Below, one piece after another: positions 42,750 to 56,300 of a stretch of 64,000 bases of DNA. The DNA comes from Solen grandis (Eukaryota; Mollusca; Bivalvia; Adapedonta; Solenidae): positions 41,776,682-41,840,681 of the forward strand of contig CM037785.1 of the NCBI GenBank assembly GCA_021229015.1, read 5' to 3'. Position numbers and translations under genes: made by a program. Position 1 is the first letter of the stretch. Every line of letters begins with the position of its first letter. The notes below the pieces were generated by a model. The model did not search any database, was not told where the DNA came from, and saw only the letters and a program-made list of their open reading frames with translations.

Positions 42750-42980
42750 GTAATGTAACAATACAGACTTATTATTTATTATTGTGTGTTTAAGTCATGA
42801 CTTGAGAGTAAATCCCGAGTTACTATCCTTATTTCTTTGAAGAATGCTACGAGAATGATCGTATCATTTATGGCAGGCGATATGAATTATTACTTATCTA
42901 AACATTTCGGCTGAAGAACAGTAGTCTACCGCACCTTTGTGTGTTATGCAATATATAAATGAATATAAGTTGTTCTATGG
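41180..42980. other. AT-rich spacer
   Basis: No gene or repeat copy was recognised except the TA microsatellite. Confidence 0.4.
42703..42745. repeat. (TA)n microsatellite
   Basis: About 21 TA units. Confidence 0.9.
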
Positions 42981-42989
42981 GTAGGAAAG

Positions 42990-43145
42990 GGGATTATGGG
43001 TTTCAATGCAGTTGCATCTACAAAGGAAATCACCTTATGTAACATAGAAAAGCGTTAGTTTTCTAGTATATTAGGTCGCTTTAGTTTTGTTCCCGTTACA
43101 ACAGTTACGACTTTTGTTTTAATCTAGTTTATGGAGATATATGAC
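42990..43145 (+). pseudogene. Cys-loop receptor relic 3 (A-type), tiny
   Basis: 'attatgggtttcaatgca', 'ctacaaaggaaatca' and 'aaaagcgttagttttctagta.att.aggtcgctttag.tttgttcccgtt' match gene A just before M1 and then at M4. Everything between is deleted. The 3' flank (tatggagatatatgacagt) matches that of gene A and of the relic at 52.2 kb. Confidence 0.85.
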
Positions 43146-44819
43146 AGTTTTTCAGACTTAATTACTGCAGTTTCACGCAAACTATTAAATGATAAAGATG
43201 CTGTGAATATTAATAAATAGTATTCATCAATATTCTAGAATATTTTACTTCTGAGATAACCAACATTTAATGAAATGAAGTCCAAAATAAATGTTTCAAG
43301 AAGTTGGATGTTTAACACGGAGATGTTGTTGTCTTTTATTTCATAAAAACAGTATATGTAAAAATCTTCTTGGTATTCTAAACACATCACAAGACATGCA
43401 AAGAATACCATCATCTGGAAATATGCATACTTTATTAACCATATTTTAATTATATTATTATAACTATTTTTGAATAAGAATATATATAAATGACAATCAT
43501 CCTCTAGACATACATTCTGACGTTATCAAAAGGTATAGACATTTAAAGTTTGGTCATGATCTATAAATTTGTATACAAAATAACGTTGGAAAGTAAATGT
43601 AATACATTTCTCAAAATAAATAAAAAAGGACGGAATAAAAGGTTGAAATCATTTTTCCATTACATGATCACTTACGATGTATTTCATTGTGTTTTGTTTC
43701 CTACAGAGACATTTTATATATGTCACTGGCACTAGCACCGCAAAATGCATATTTCATTGGAATGTTGATTATGATTTTTGTCCCTTTGTACTGTATATTG
43801 AACATGGTAAGAATTGGAATCTGACATGACTTGATAACGGAGGTCGTTACTTTACACAGATATATGCTACCATTATATTTTATAAACGGTTCGATTAATC
43901 TGCTATTCAATTAACACATGGAATAACGAATCACTGTCAAAATACCTTAACGAAGTAATATCACCAAATTTCAGCATTTCGTATATTATAAGTCGGCTCC
44001 ATCATCAGCTTCCAGTATGTTTGTTTGTTTTGTTCGGCGATTCTAATTGGATAATTTAAAACATCTACGCATGCAATATGCTACCAAAACCCGTACATTT
44101 ATATTTTTGATAAAAATCAAGATTATGATAAAATTTGCAATTCTGCCGTTCTAGTGCCAGTGGTTAATGTGAATGCGATGTACACTGTTCACATGTACGC
44201 TGACGATGTTTTATAAATACATATTCATCATTTAACATGTAATCACTGGTTCCAGAACTATTTCAAAAGAAATAATATTGTCTTTTTAAAAAAAAAAAAA
44301 AAAACGTTTGTTTGCACTGATAAAAAGGCACATTGGTATGAGTGCTTCCCGGTTCATAATTGACTACAAAACAATCAATAATAGCAACAGGTTTAACAAC
44401 GGTAAAATTAAATTGTGTACATAAATTTGTTATGATATGCGAAATGCTGTAATTAAAACCAATATAGTTTTGACGGCTGAATACTTTGGATAAACAATGT
44501 GGGTTCAATGCAAAATGGAATAGATGAATAGTTTTTAGAGCAAATGATTAAACAAGATAATAACAGCTACGTTATCTTCATTGATATAAATTCATATGGT
44601 AATGCATTTTATGAGATATTTAAGATAATCAGAGCATCATAGAACAATGTTATTTGGATGATAGAATGCGTATATATTTTATGATCGGTTGCAAACAAAA
44701 AGTGGAGTTGAGTTGATTATCAGTAATTGCTTAGAACGTGACGAAAGTAATATTTGAAAACGAGAAAAATCATTTGCACAGAGAACACTACCGAAAACGC
44801 AGAGTAAAATATTGATCAC
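43146..44819. other. Spacer with A-type 3'-flank homology
   Basis: Patches around 43575-43650 ('aataacgttggaaag..aatg', 'aaaaaggacggaataaaag') match downstream flanks at 41150-41210 and 53655-53720. No genes. Confidence 0.55.
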
Positions 44820-46363
44820 GTGTTTCAATTAAACGCCCCGCTAACACGCCGTATGAAATGGAGGAAATCAATTACCATACAAATATGTCCATAGCAGAAA
44901 TATAATTAATGTTTATTGATTTGTCATGATGGTTTTCTTTACTCCTGTGATTTCAGTAGTCCAGATATCATTGATGCCTTCGCTCATGTGTCATTCAGTT
45001 TATTTCCTAATCACAAGTTAGTCTACCGACCATGTCTTAGATCATACGATTCCTTTCCTGCAATACATTGTCAATAGAAATATTTCAGACATTCATTGCA
45101 TCAGTTAAAAAATAATATTTCAACTTCCAATTGACACCATACTTAATTATATTCATCACTAGAAAGTTATCAATTTGTTGTTTCAAATGATGTAGAAAGC
45201 ACTGAATAATACATTGTTCGAGTATATCATGTATACAGTAGGAAAATGTAGTAGATAAATACAAATTACTAGAAATACAGGTATCGCTTTATCTTCCATT
45301 TGTCCCCAATACTTTCTTAGCGAGATATTTTATGACACGGTTAGAACTATTACCAAGACAACCGGTCTATTGAAGGTCATGGATAAAGATTGTGCAGTAA
45401 TGTGAAATACTTGTCTCTATGAATATCATGAAAGATATTTTCATTAAAAAATAAAAAGAAAATGAAGCCATCTTCTGCATCAAATTTACAAATTTCTATC
45501 CTGGCTATCGTCATATTGATTGATAAAGCTGGACGTGCCTATATGATACCATGTACACATTTTAATAAATTGTAATCTTTGTGGAATTTTACATCTCACC
45601 GTCTCTTTTGGAAATAATGTGTATGACTATGGGCAACCGGTTTACGATTTTGGAATATTGCGGCCGAAAATCAAACCATCGATATCCCGCTCTTGTCTTA
45701 TCTTTTGACTACCTGTTGATCTTCATTCACAATTCATCGAAAAGGAAAGGGAAGCAAGAGTGGACAATGTATCTATTTCGCCTTAACGTCAAACATATGA
45801 GTTCACTTAGACTATCCTCAGACGACATTTTAATCGCTCTCCATTGTTTTGGGCATTCGACGATTTTGAAATACTAAACAATATCACTGTATCACGGCAA
45901 ATAAAGTATTACTTGGATCGGTTTCAACATGTGTAAATATGGAAGGAACTAGTCCAGGAAAGAATGGTATTTCATTATTTTTGCATAAAAAATACATATT
46001 TGACCTTTAAACGATATATCAACGATCAAGAGGAAAAACAAATATTTTGAAACATGGCTCTTAGTATTAATGTTATTCTTATTACAGTGTTTTGTATCTA
46101 AATATTTATCTTTTATCGATTATTGCAAAACACATTAATTGTTTCCCAGTGGTTAACGGAAAGGATAGCAAATATCACTTTACTTTGTAGGCTGTTAAAA
46201 TATTGATGACTGTTAATATCCTGTTAATACACTATTTTGAGTGGAAAAGCAATTTGCTACCATACCTTAACTATCAGATAGCTTTTGGTTATGAACATTA
46301 CGTTTAAAGCGCATTTATACAGTCCATCAATTTCATAAAATACTAAGGTCTTTATGAGGAAGG
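44820..46363 (+). repeat. 5' flank of gene B, duplicated upstream of gene C
   Basis: 'cgcc.cgctaacacgccgta', 'accatacaaa.atg.c', 'gaaggaacta.tccagg' and 'catatttgacctttaaac.a.atatcaacga' recur in the same order at 56310-57415. Shared order shows a segmental duplication that includes the promoter region. Confidence 0.85.
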
Positions 46364-47677
46364 ATGGAGCCATTCACAAACGTTCAGTATTTTGCAAGCT
46401 TTGTTTTGCTAGTTGTCATGTTTCAAATTGCAAATGGACAAACAGTCAACGAAACGAAAACTGTTATTAATAATCTTCTTCGTGATTACAATAAAAACGT
46501 CCGCCCTGTCAAAAATCAAAGTGATCTTTTAGATGTTTTTATCCACTTGTTTTTTAGGTCAATATCGGAATTTGATGAAGTTCAGGAGCGATTTACCTAT
46601 TCAGGCGCGATATACCATTTTTGGAATGATACACAAATGGTATGGGATCCTTACCAATATGGGGGATTGGAAGAAATTAGTGTGGATTACAATGATATCT
46701 GGGTACCAGAACTTGTTGTGGTCAACACAGCCGATGAGGCGGCGGCTATGGGTAAAACGTTTCAGAAGGTTCGCTTTCAATTCACCGGTGCAGCCTCCTG
46801 GCTAGCTGGCGGACTCTTCAAGACCAAATGTAAGGTGAATGTGCGACATTTTCCGTTTGACGAACAGCATTGCTTGTCAACCTTCATAACGTGGAATTAC
46901 AGAACCGATGAAATCAGATTCAATCTTTATCAAGACACCGCAGATATGATACTGTTTTCTCCAAATACAGCGTGGGAAGTTTTGGAAACACATGTTAACG
47001 TTTCTGGATTCTACGGAGGTACCTCTGCTGGAATAACATTCGGGATCCGCCTTAAAAGGAGACCATCGCTTGTCATAATTAATGTAATCCTTCCAACCGT
47101 TTTCCTCTCACTTCTGAGTTGCTTTGTTTTCCTGTTGCCACCGGAGTCTGGTGAACGGATGTCTTTCTGTTTAACAGTATTATTATCAACGGCAGTGTTC
47201 CTAACAATCACAAGCGGAATTCTTCCGAAGAGCTCAGACCCAATTCCTCTAATATCGTACAAGATTACAATAGATTTGGCAATGGGTTTCTTAATAGTAT
47301 TTGCTACCATTTGCAATATGCGACTATACCACCGTAATATCACTGTCCCCGTCTCCCCAATCTACAAGATGATTGGTAAACTTACTTTCAAACCCCGCCA
47401 TAAAAAAGGAGGACATTCGAAACCATGCAGTGTTCAAAATCAAGTGACAAATTATGACAACGAAACTGTCCTTGGAGAAATAGAAGAAACAAAGAAATCT
47501 GAAAACCACCAGCGAACAAGTGTATACAATATTGAGCAATGTGAAATAAAAGAACTGAAAGAAATTACATGGGTGGATGTCAGTCATAGTTTGGATTGCT
47601 TAGCACTGGTTTTCTTTACCATTCAGTCTATAGTTAGTGTTGTTTGGTTCTTGTCGATGACAGCCTTAATCAAATAA
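46364..47677 (+). CDS. Receptor gene B: intronless Cys-loop (nicotinic-like) subunit
   Basis: 437 codons from ATG at 46364. Signal peptide (residues 1-25, ending IANG), then NETKTVINNLL, where mature nicotinic-type chains begin. Loop D Trp87, loop A Trp113 (IWVPE), Cys-loop C156-C170 around FPFD, loop B Trp177 (TWNY). Loop C lacks the vicinal Cys pair. M1 about 236-258, M2 263-285 (GER then MSFCLTVLLSTAVFLTITSG), M3 296-319, loop of ~90 residues, M4 409-432. The -1' Glu and 9' Leu are kept; 20' is Gly instead of Glu. N-glycosylation sequons occur at Asn29, Asn51 and Asn88. It is a close paralogue of gene C. It would act as a channel subunit in the plasma membrane; the ligand is not known. Confidence 0.92.
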   Translation: MEPFTNVQYFASFVLLVVMFQIANGQTVNETKTVINNLLRDYNKNVRPVKNQSDLLDVFIHLFFRSISEFDEVQERFTYSGAIYHFWNDTQMVWDPYQYGGLEEISVDYNDIWVPELVVVNTADEAAAMGKTFQKVRFQFTGAASWLAGGLFKTKCKVNVRHFPFDEQHCLSTFITWNYRTDEIRFNLYQDTADMILFSPNTAWEVLETHVNVSGFYGGTSAGITFGIRLKRRPSLVIINVILPTVFLSLLSCFVFLLPPESGERMSFCLTVLLSTAVFLTITSGILPKSSDPIPLISYKITIDLAMGFLIVFATICNMRLYHRNITVPVSPIYKMIGKLTFKPRHKKGGHSKPCSVQNQVTNYDNETVLGEIEETKKSENHQRTSVYNIEQCEIKELKEITWVDVSHSLDCLALVFFTIQSIVSVVWFLSMTALIK

Positions 47678-47719
47678 AACAGTCAGAATGGCGAAGGTGA
47701 AAAATCATGGTTTTTATTA

Positions 47720-47725
47720 AATAAA
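47720..47725 (+). promoter_or_regulatory. Possible polyadenylation signal of gene B
   Basis: AATAAA 43 bases after the stop codon. Confidence 0.5.
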
Positions 47726-48239
47726 ATGATTTGCTAAATTGCAATTAATGTAATTCCGTTTGAATATAAAGCATGACCTGGTAAATATTCTTCTCTCTTT
47801 GAATATATTTTAATTAATTTCATCTCAACGGTTTTTGACACGTTATGACTAAAATCTCAAAATAATTATTGAAAGGACGTGAAGATTATCGTTTATCAAT
47901 TACCTATACGCAATATATTTCTTTGTAAATAATTTCTTATTATCTTATTCTTAATTGTTAAATAACAAATGAAGACATTTTTATGTTGTAAACAATCCAG
48001 ATAATTTTAAGGCTACATCTGGAAATTTTGACAAATAAACATCTAAACTACAGCATAAATTGGATAAATGCTTATTTGTTAATATTTGTTGATATTTATA
48101 TTAGGCGGAGACCCTTCTCAATGGTCTTGATCAGTTCTAACTTTACACAAAAGGAGGCTATTGTTAACCTGAATAGTTTATATACGCTTCAGCGGGTATT
48201 TTCTTACGGACATATTTTTTCTAAAATTTTGCACATAAG

Positions 48240-48475
48240 TACATATTGCTTTGCCGCACCTCAGCGGTGCTCTTGTTTACATTCACAGATAAAAATTACA
48301 ATGTCTAAATAATAATTCAATATAATTTTAAGCAGGTAAATAATTATGACCTGTTTATTTCCTACTTTGATTCGCGGTGTGTAAACAGAACGAGAAACAG
48401 CACGGATAATATTGGCCCGGATTTCAAAGGACGTGTTGCTACCCGTGGTGGGTGTCACTTCTCGATCGAAAGAAC
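48240..48475 (+). repeat. Duplicated spacer segment (copy 1)
   Basis: 'gaacgagaa.cag.a.ggataat', 'ggtgt.act.ctcgatc' and neighbours match 60540-60745 in order. It lies between gene B and relic 2, as its partner lies between genes C and D. Confidence 0.8.
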
Positions 48476-48959
48476 TTAAGTATTCTTTTTTTGTATTTTT
48501 TAATTGTCCAGAGCATACACAAACATTATGAGAGGAATTAACATAATACTAAAAAGAGTACTAAAGTTCTTTGCAATAAGTAAAACCCGTAACTCTGGTC
48601 CGAGTATTTCTTAGATTGAATCCCTTTGTTGTTGTTCTAGATTTTGCGTGTTCATATCAACATTTCTCTCAATGACTGTAAATATCAAACATATTTTCTT
48701 AAAATGAAATGATAAATTACCATGATGCATGCGAAGATTTTTAAGAGTTTTAACTAAAATCACAAGTATATGACTTGCATTTATTTTTTAAAAGATCTCA
48801 TTTCCCTTTAATTTTAATGTACGTATCTTATAAAATACATTTTTTCTCTTTTGAGTTTACTGAAATTTACTGCAAGCAGGTAATCAAATTGTTGTTATAC
48901 ACGATATTTGACGAACTTCCGTTTTAACTAATTAACGATAACATTTAAAATGAACGTCG

Positions 48960-48962
<3 letters not shown>

Positions 48963-49000
<38 letters not shown>
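48963..49000. repeat. (TG)n microsatellite
   Basis: About 19 TG units. Confidence 0.9.
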
Positions 49001-49004
<4 letters not shown>

Positions 49005-49239
49005 TTCTATCTGCATTAAAACTGGTGATCCATCCATTAATTCCTATATATGTAAAAGATTTGCCAAGTTGAAGTATCATGTCGCAGAAATTGGTCCGGA
49101 ACTGTATTGCACGCACTGAGAGTTGATTATGAGAGCTATTCAAATATTTTCTTCCTTGATTCGGTTCCCGCAATATAATTGTTATTAATAAATTTTAATC
49201 AGAATTCATTATTGTTTAGCTTTGATTGTAGTTAACGTT

Positions 49240-49770
49240 GTCACGAAAGTACTTGTCATTTCGCATCTTGCAACACTTTACAGGTTGTAGAATACCCCCG
49301 TGGACCTGAGTACATTATACTAAGCACATGCATCATCCAGGTAGAACCTTATATAGAGAAATATATAGCAAGACAAATTGAAGGCTTACATACACAAATT
49401 ATACGGTCAGAAATTGCAACTTATGTGGCTTCTTGCTATCTTTATAGAAGAAAGTACAATTTAATCATTACTTTTAGATTATTTCATGCTTACATAATGC
49501 CGACGAAAAATGTTCTAATTGTACTATACTGGATCAAAATGGTTACAATAGGCACTTTTCCATTTCAGCACGAAACAATACTTAATGACATGGCAACATT
49601 GTTTATTAAACGCCATTTGGACTATAGATTAAATTAAAAATATATCGATTGAAAAAATGATCTATGTTTTTTTTTCTGGAAAGGCGAGCAAATATTTCTT
49701 TTGAAGACTGTGTCAATATGCATTTCTAATTATTTTGAATTTAATACAAAAAGCTTGTCTTCATCAAAAT
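49240..49770 (+). repeat. Duplicated spacer segment (copy 1, distal)
   Basis: 'gcatcatccaggtagaacc', 'taaattaaaaatata.cgattg' and 'caaatatttcttttgaa..ctgtgtcaatatgcat' recur at 61640-62000, directly upstream of gene D. Here they lead into relic 2. Confidence 0.85.
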
Positions 49771-49965
49771 CGATACCAGCATATCATGTCAGAGTGCAGT
49801 CCAAAATAAACTGATCTTATCGATCAATAATCGACAATTTCTTTCATTTAATAAAACATACATTTTTTGCAATATCTTCATTCGTTATTTTCAATATAAT
49901 TCCACTACTTTTCTTTCCAGGGTTACAGTCTGATATATATATATATAATATATATATATATAAAT

Positions 49966-50277
49966 AAAAACGTCTGCTCTGTGAAAAATCAAAGTGATCC
50001 GGAGTCTGGTGAACGTATACCCTTCTGCTTAACGGTGTTATCATCAACAGCAGCGGGATTCTTGTTAGCATTTGCTTCCATTTGCTGCATGCGAGTACAA
50101 TTTATATCCAATATTGCATTGGCGAAAGTGAAATTAAGTAAATGAGAGGTCGAAAGCGAAATTAAGCAACTTAAAGATATTACCCGGAAACATGTCAGAC
50201 ATAGTTTTGACTGTCTACATCATTGTGTCTATACTTAATTTCTTGGTTCTTGTCGATGACAGCTTTTATCAATTAAA
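49966..50277 (+). pseudogene. Cys-loop receptor relic 2 (D-type position), collapsed
   Basis: It starts 'aataaaaacgtctgctctgtgaaaaatcaaagtgatcc', the N-terminal coding region, and jumps directly to 'ggagtctggtgaacg', the M2 start, about 0.6 kb further on in intact copies. A second deletion removes late M2 to M3. The end matches M4 ('gatgacagctttatcaattaaaa', approximately). Its flanks show it is the counterpart of gene D. Confidence 0.9.
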
Positions 50278-52080
50278 ATAGCTAAGGAGACGATGATGAA
50301 AAGTATTTTTTATTTGAATTCAATCAATTAATTAAAACGTTTTCTTTCTTTTGAATATAATATTTCGTGTTACCGGGCAGTAATATCTCTTGTATCATGT
50401 AAGATAACAAACTTAAAAATAATAAAATGAAATCTAAAAAGAAGTGCAACATATTTTCATTTCAATTTTCTATTCTCTTCAAGATACGCAAAATCAACCT
50501 ATTTATGTCGCATATCTTTTTTATTGGATCATGTGGAAAGAACCATCTGTTCATGATAATTAATAATTTTATGTTTGAAATGTTTTCCCTACTGATTCTC
50601 GCATTCAAACACGCAAAACACGTAAAATATATTTTCTTATTTTCTTTCCAGGGTGCAGTTTGATTGTTTTTTCAACACAAGATATGATTTTTGTCGCGAA
50701 CTAATATTCCAGTTGAAAAGAACCATACGGTTTATTATTGATGGACAATGATATAAACATGTTGTAAGGAATGATTTTAAAATGAAATTATAAATCCATT
50801 TTCATGGTACAGTTAAAAATTAGCGTAGTAAGCAATGCATATGTTAGGTGAATTGTCCAAAGACCCGAATTTTCCTATCTCCAGTGTCATTACAACGTTT
50901 GAGAATTGTCTAATGGTGTGTAACATTCACCATGTTGAAAAACACAGGAGTACCTAATAAGGTTTATGGACAATGAATGTAAAGTACCTGGTAAATTAGT
51001 CGTTAAAACGTTACAGATACTGTTGGTCTGATGACTTAAATGGAGATTTCAATTGGGAATTCCTAAATTACTACTATGCATTTATCTTTTTTTTCAGTGC
51101 ATCTTGATATTCAGATATATTGATATTGTACGGAAGTAATGTCAGGATGAAAATATTTAAAGGGAAGTTGAAACATTTTTTTCTGATATAAAAATACGAT
51201 ATCATCGATTTCATGCTGCAATAATTCAAAAATTGACAAAGTTGCATCTAGTTTATACATTTATTACGTTATTGCCTATTGTGCTATATCAGTTTTTTTT
51301 GTTCCGCTATGGAACCAGCAAACGCTAGTCCGTTAATTAAGTATAAAATCATATATACAAAAATGATACATAACTTCACACAGGTATAACTAACAAATAA
51401 TTTGCGCTATATTATTATATGAAATATGAATTATATCAGTGGTTATACCTTTACAAAAGAAAGAAGCGTTTGATAACCCAAATTATTACAACTTGAAAAC
51501 TGTTTTATAAGCTTTTAGTGTATAATTTAAAAAAGAAATACAGATTAATGTTTAAAAGGAATTTATATTCATGATTTCTCTAGCATTTCAGTATAAAATA
51601 AAAAGGAAATTTGGATCTATATGACAAGTGACAGATATACTAGATAAATTGTGTATCTTGTTATTTCATATCTTAAGTCGAGATACATCTTCATGATAGC
51701 AATTTACAATAAAATAATAATGCAATTTACAATAAAATAATAATTATTAAAGCTTTTTGGTACCAATAGAAAAATGTGCAGCTTAGGATTGTTTTATTAC
51801 TTTTTTCAATTTGGGAAGCTACGTATAATGATTTTGTTATTTATATCTTTCGTTACAAAATTAATTACATTGCAAAGAGCTACAGTTAAGCGCTCTTTGT
51901 ACTATTGATCGGATTTTTAAATAGCTTGTTGATTTCTGCAGTATAAATTTTACGTAAACACATTGAAATATGTGTAACTCCAAGGAATATTTCGAACATG
52001 AAATTCATTTCAAAAGCATATGACCGTTTTCTGTAACAGTAAGATAGAGTGGAAAGAAAAAAACAATACTATCCATCAGC
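50278..52080. other. AT-rich spacer
   Basis: No gene signal. 'caatttacaataaaataataa' is duplicated near 51700-51740. Confidence 0.4.
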
Positions 52081-52171
52081 ACCTATAAAACAAGAATATT
52101 CCTCTGATTGCTCTCAATCTATTTTCCTGAGTGGCACATGCTGCATGCTTTGAAATGCAACACGACTTAAC

Positions 52172-53303
52172 ATGGATTGGAAAATGATTGTAATTGCCTC
52201 CGTGCTTTCTTCAGTTATGTTATATCTGACAGTGTTGTTTCTGGAGGAAACACATTTAATGATCCAGACACCTTAGTAAATGATTTACTGAAGAACAATA
52301 ACATGTAGTGCGACCCGTAGCCAACCAAGCTAAGACTCTTAATGTAACTGATGCGTGGAATGATACGGTGAAGATGTGGAACCCAGAAGATTATGGCAGT
52401 GTTTTAGGGGTAAAATTGCCGTACAATAAAGTTTGGGTACCCAACTTGATTCTTGCAAACCCCGCTGAAGATTTTAATACACTTGGCAAACCTTGGCAAA
52501 AGGTGACCTATCGTCATAACGGCTATGCTTGTTGGAATCCGGGAGGACTTATTAAGACATCATGTAATGTGAATGCGCATCATGTAATGTGAATGTGCGT
52601 TACTTTCCTGTTGACTCACATGTTTGTGTGTCTCAATTCATGGACTTGAACTATGTATCAGTGGCGGAAGTCGTACAGTGTAAGGATAAAGGGATTAAAT
52701 GCAGGGATAATATTTGAGTTGCATCTGAAAATGAAATAATCATTTGTGATCATGAACACTCTCATTCCCATATTCTTACACAGTTTGATTAACAGCTTAG
52801 TATTCATGCTTGCACCTGATTCTGCGAGCGGGTGTCCTATTGCATAACGGTATTGTTTTCTATCACTGTCTTTTTTACACTTACCAGTGATGTTTTATCT
52901 AATTCATCTGAACCCGTCCCGCTGATCTCATACAAGCTCCTTTTCGACCTCTTGATTTTTAGTTGCATCACATATGTAACAATTTATAAACCTAAAATCG
53001 TGATGACACCGAGATCGTCCCTGATGAACATGTCCGGCTGTACAGTCTATTGTGCAGAATCTCTATGGATTCTAATAGTAACAAGTTAAAGTTAGAAACT
53101 AACACTCGCTCGCGAAATAAAGTATGTAGTGTGCCAAATACAGATACGAGAGAAGAAATGCATGAGAATGAGACTGTATAATGTTCTGATGAGATCTTGA
53201 GGTGAAAAGCAACATCGAGGAGGAATGAGGAATGGTTTTGTTCCCCGTTGCAACAGTTACGAGTTTTGTTGTATTTATCTTAATAACAACTATATTAGCC
53301 TAA
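52172..53303 (+). pseudogene. Cys-loop receptor relic 4 (A-type), nearly full length
   Basis: It aligns with gene A from the ATG to the TAA (ata tta gcc taa) but is broken many times: an early frameshift in the signal-peptide region, a one-base loss after 'aataacatg', a deletion of roughly 85 bases after 'cttaatgtaactg', a ~20-base tandem duplication at 52560-52600 ('catcatgtaatgtgaatg'), a ~70-base deletion before M1, an in-frame stop in 'aaaatgaaataa', a base lost in 'gattctg-cgagcgg' at M2, and losses in the M3-M4 loop. Upstream homology to gene A extends to about 52060. It cannot encode a receptor. Confidence 0.93.
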
Positions 53304-56300
53304 CATTCAAAGACTATCTGAAGAGTGATTGGAACTAGTTTTTATCAATTTGATAGAAATATATGACAATATTTCAAATTTTATTACTCTCTATTTCATG
53401 ATAAAAATTCTTTGAATAATAATGAATATCTTTTCATCAAAATTCCAGATTATTTTAATTTTGAGATAACAATCATTAAAAGAAATTATAGTCCTAACTA
53501 ATATACTCGCACGGAGTTAAATGGTCGACACTGAGGTGTTGAAGATGAAAGTTTGATTAAAGTTTTTTTTAATTATTTCACATTTCATCAGAATTCATCC
53601 GAAAAAATTGTATTGCCATAAAATATATGATCATGATCTGTATACTTGCACATTAAGTAACGTTTTGAAGGTTAATGAAATTAAAAACATATATCATAAA
53701 CATGAAAAAAGGCGGAACGAAATATTATTGATATTGTTAACATTATTTTTTCCATAACGTTTTTGAAAACAGTCACTGTTTTGTTTCACACGTGTGTGTG
53801 TGTGTGTCAACATGTGCTGTATTCCATATACAAGAACGCTGACGATATTTTGATTTACATAAGGCCATTATTTTATGTATAATCACTAATGGCTACAGAA
53901 CTGTTTCAATAGAAATCATATTGACTTTTAGAAGCGTTTATTTGTACTGACATAAAAGGCACTTAGATACGAGTACTTCGCAAAAAGCAAAAAATCCTTA
54001 CTGTCCTGAGCACTTCTCGATTTATATTTGTCTGCAACACAATCAATATTAACAGCAGTTATTAGATGCAGGACATCCATTTATTATGACTTGATATACA
54101 AAAGTCACAGTGAGGATGTCTAAAGACTTTAGACGGAATACTTTTCATAGTAATTGGTTGGTTATCTTTATCTCTTTAACAATATGAAATCATATAGTAA
54201 TTCATGCTTTAAACAACAAAGAAAGTCGATTACCAAATGAAACGTGAATGTCAAAGCATCTGTTTTGAAGACCAAAATGCATTCAGGATGACCATAGCAA
54301 AAAAAAAATAATTGCTTCGTTTGAACAGTTATGAAAATACGTTTTAGAGATAATTTGTCACCGGGGATGATGTGGGTTAATTATGCTAATCCTGAAACAA
54401 AATCTAATTAATACAATGGAAAAAAGTTGGTATCTAACTTCCAAAGAAGTTTAAGATGTTTATATCTGCTCGTTATACTGATTGCTTATCTCGTTATCTG
54501 CTTATCTAAGAGTCCTTAACCTGGCTTATTTCATGCCAAAATATAAAAACGAATCATTATTTGAATGTAATGTCACCTCATACGATTTGAAGAGGAAGAA
54601 AACAGGTTTGTTTATCCTTTCGTTTGTCAATAGAAAGTAATAAAAATCGTCGATTTTCTTCCCTAATTTCCATTTTCACTAGCAGCACGATAAAACCGGC
54701 CCTGATATATACCCAGAAGTAGCGCGTCATGGATGAATGATCACAGTTAACTATATCGCAAATGACACTATTCTATAAGCAGGGATATATATCTTGAACC
54801 GCTTCTGTGAGACTAGACTACAAAAGGTTTGCGTCAGAGATGTGATTAAGTATATTCTGTAAATCGTGTTAGTGAGAGCATTTTGCTCTGGGTTTAAATA
54901 CGATGAAACATTTAATAATGTAGTATACACTTTACGTTTTCCGAATTTTATTAGAAAAACTAGAAATAAGTTTAAACAATCTTTTAAATACTTTATTTAT
55001 GATCATGATCAGCATTTATTTTTCATTTTATGATTTATAATTCATTATGAGTATGAGCGTTTACCATTATATGTCACCTGCCTTTAAATGAAATGGAAAA
55101 AAGGAACACAGTGAAAAATTAATCACTTACATATGGAAAAAGAATAAGAATAAGAACTAAAAATGAATTACATAGCTATGTAGCCCATATAATGTTTTCT
55201 TGAAAATATTACAATCGATATATACATGTATATTATACAGTGAAACCTCTTTACAACGGTATTCATTTTAACAGCATCTTCTTTATAACACATAACCCTT
55301 CTTTGTCTCTATTCTTTACAACGACAATTTCTTTATAACAGCAAAATTTGTTGTAACAAACACCGCTACTGTAAAGAGAGTTGACTGTATCTGTATAAAG
55401 TATGTTACGCTCATTTGATATTGTCGAATGTACTGCTCTCTCTCTCTCTTAAGCATAAGAAATGAAAAATAGAATGAAATCACTAACTCGACATCTGTTT
55501 TATAACTTGACAATCTTTTATTCATGTCTAATCTAAAGACTCCCCCCACCCCGTCAAATTGGGACATATGGAAAAAATGTCCAAAAGGTTAAGGTATTTA
55601 GTCAAGTGAAGATATAGTCTTCCCTTTCTCATGAATAATTACCATTGTCTCACCTTATTCTCTCGTCTTTCGTGGCTACTGCGATACTGAGTCGAAGAGA
55701 AAGCGGAAAATGCAAAGACATATGTATTACCATCATTCAAAATACATGTCGGAAAATTTAAGTATATTGCATACTTTGGGGTGTCTAGTACTATTTTTTA
55801 CAGGAGTAAATCTACATCTATTAAAGTTGGGTGCTATTCTTTTATATATTTGACCCACATATTTTATTCACGCTTAAAACAGATGTTTCAAAATCTAATC
55901 GTCTGGGACATATCTTAACAAAATCTATGGTAACGCAATAATGGTTTTTAACTCTAGTACTTTTATCTGGATTCACCTGAAGAAGAGACCATCGTATTAC
56001 CAACAATTTTTAAATGTATTTAGCCTTGGGCGTATGTGTTTGCAAAATATGGAGAACAGATTTCACATAAAATAAACAGTACATTATTTATGACAGAGTT
56101 CCTCATAATGAATCAGTTTTTCACCGATTTGTAGAAATTTCTGTGATTTAATTACATTTATTCTTGATCAGTTCGTTGATCACTGTTATAAAAAATCCTG
56201 ACTTCAACTAGATATCATCGGGATTGTACCCACGCAATACCACATAGAAGGTCCTTTTGTAATAAAGGTGTTCGAGTCATTTTCAGTTTGGATTCGAAAA

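Noticed and set aside
45581..45877. 98-codon open frame upstream of gene B
   Set aside because: The homologous flank upstream of gene C (about 56.8-56.95 kb) does not keep this frame, so it is not conserved.
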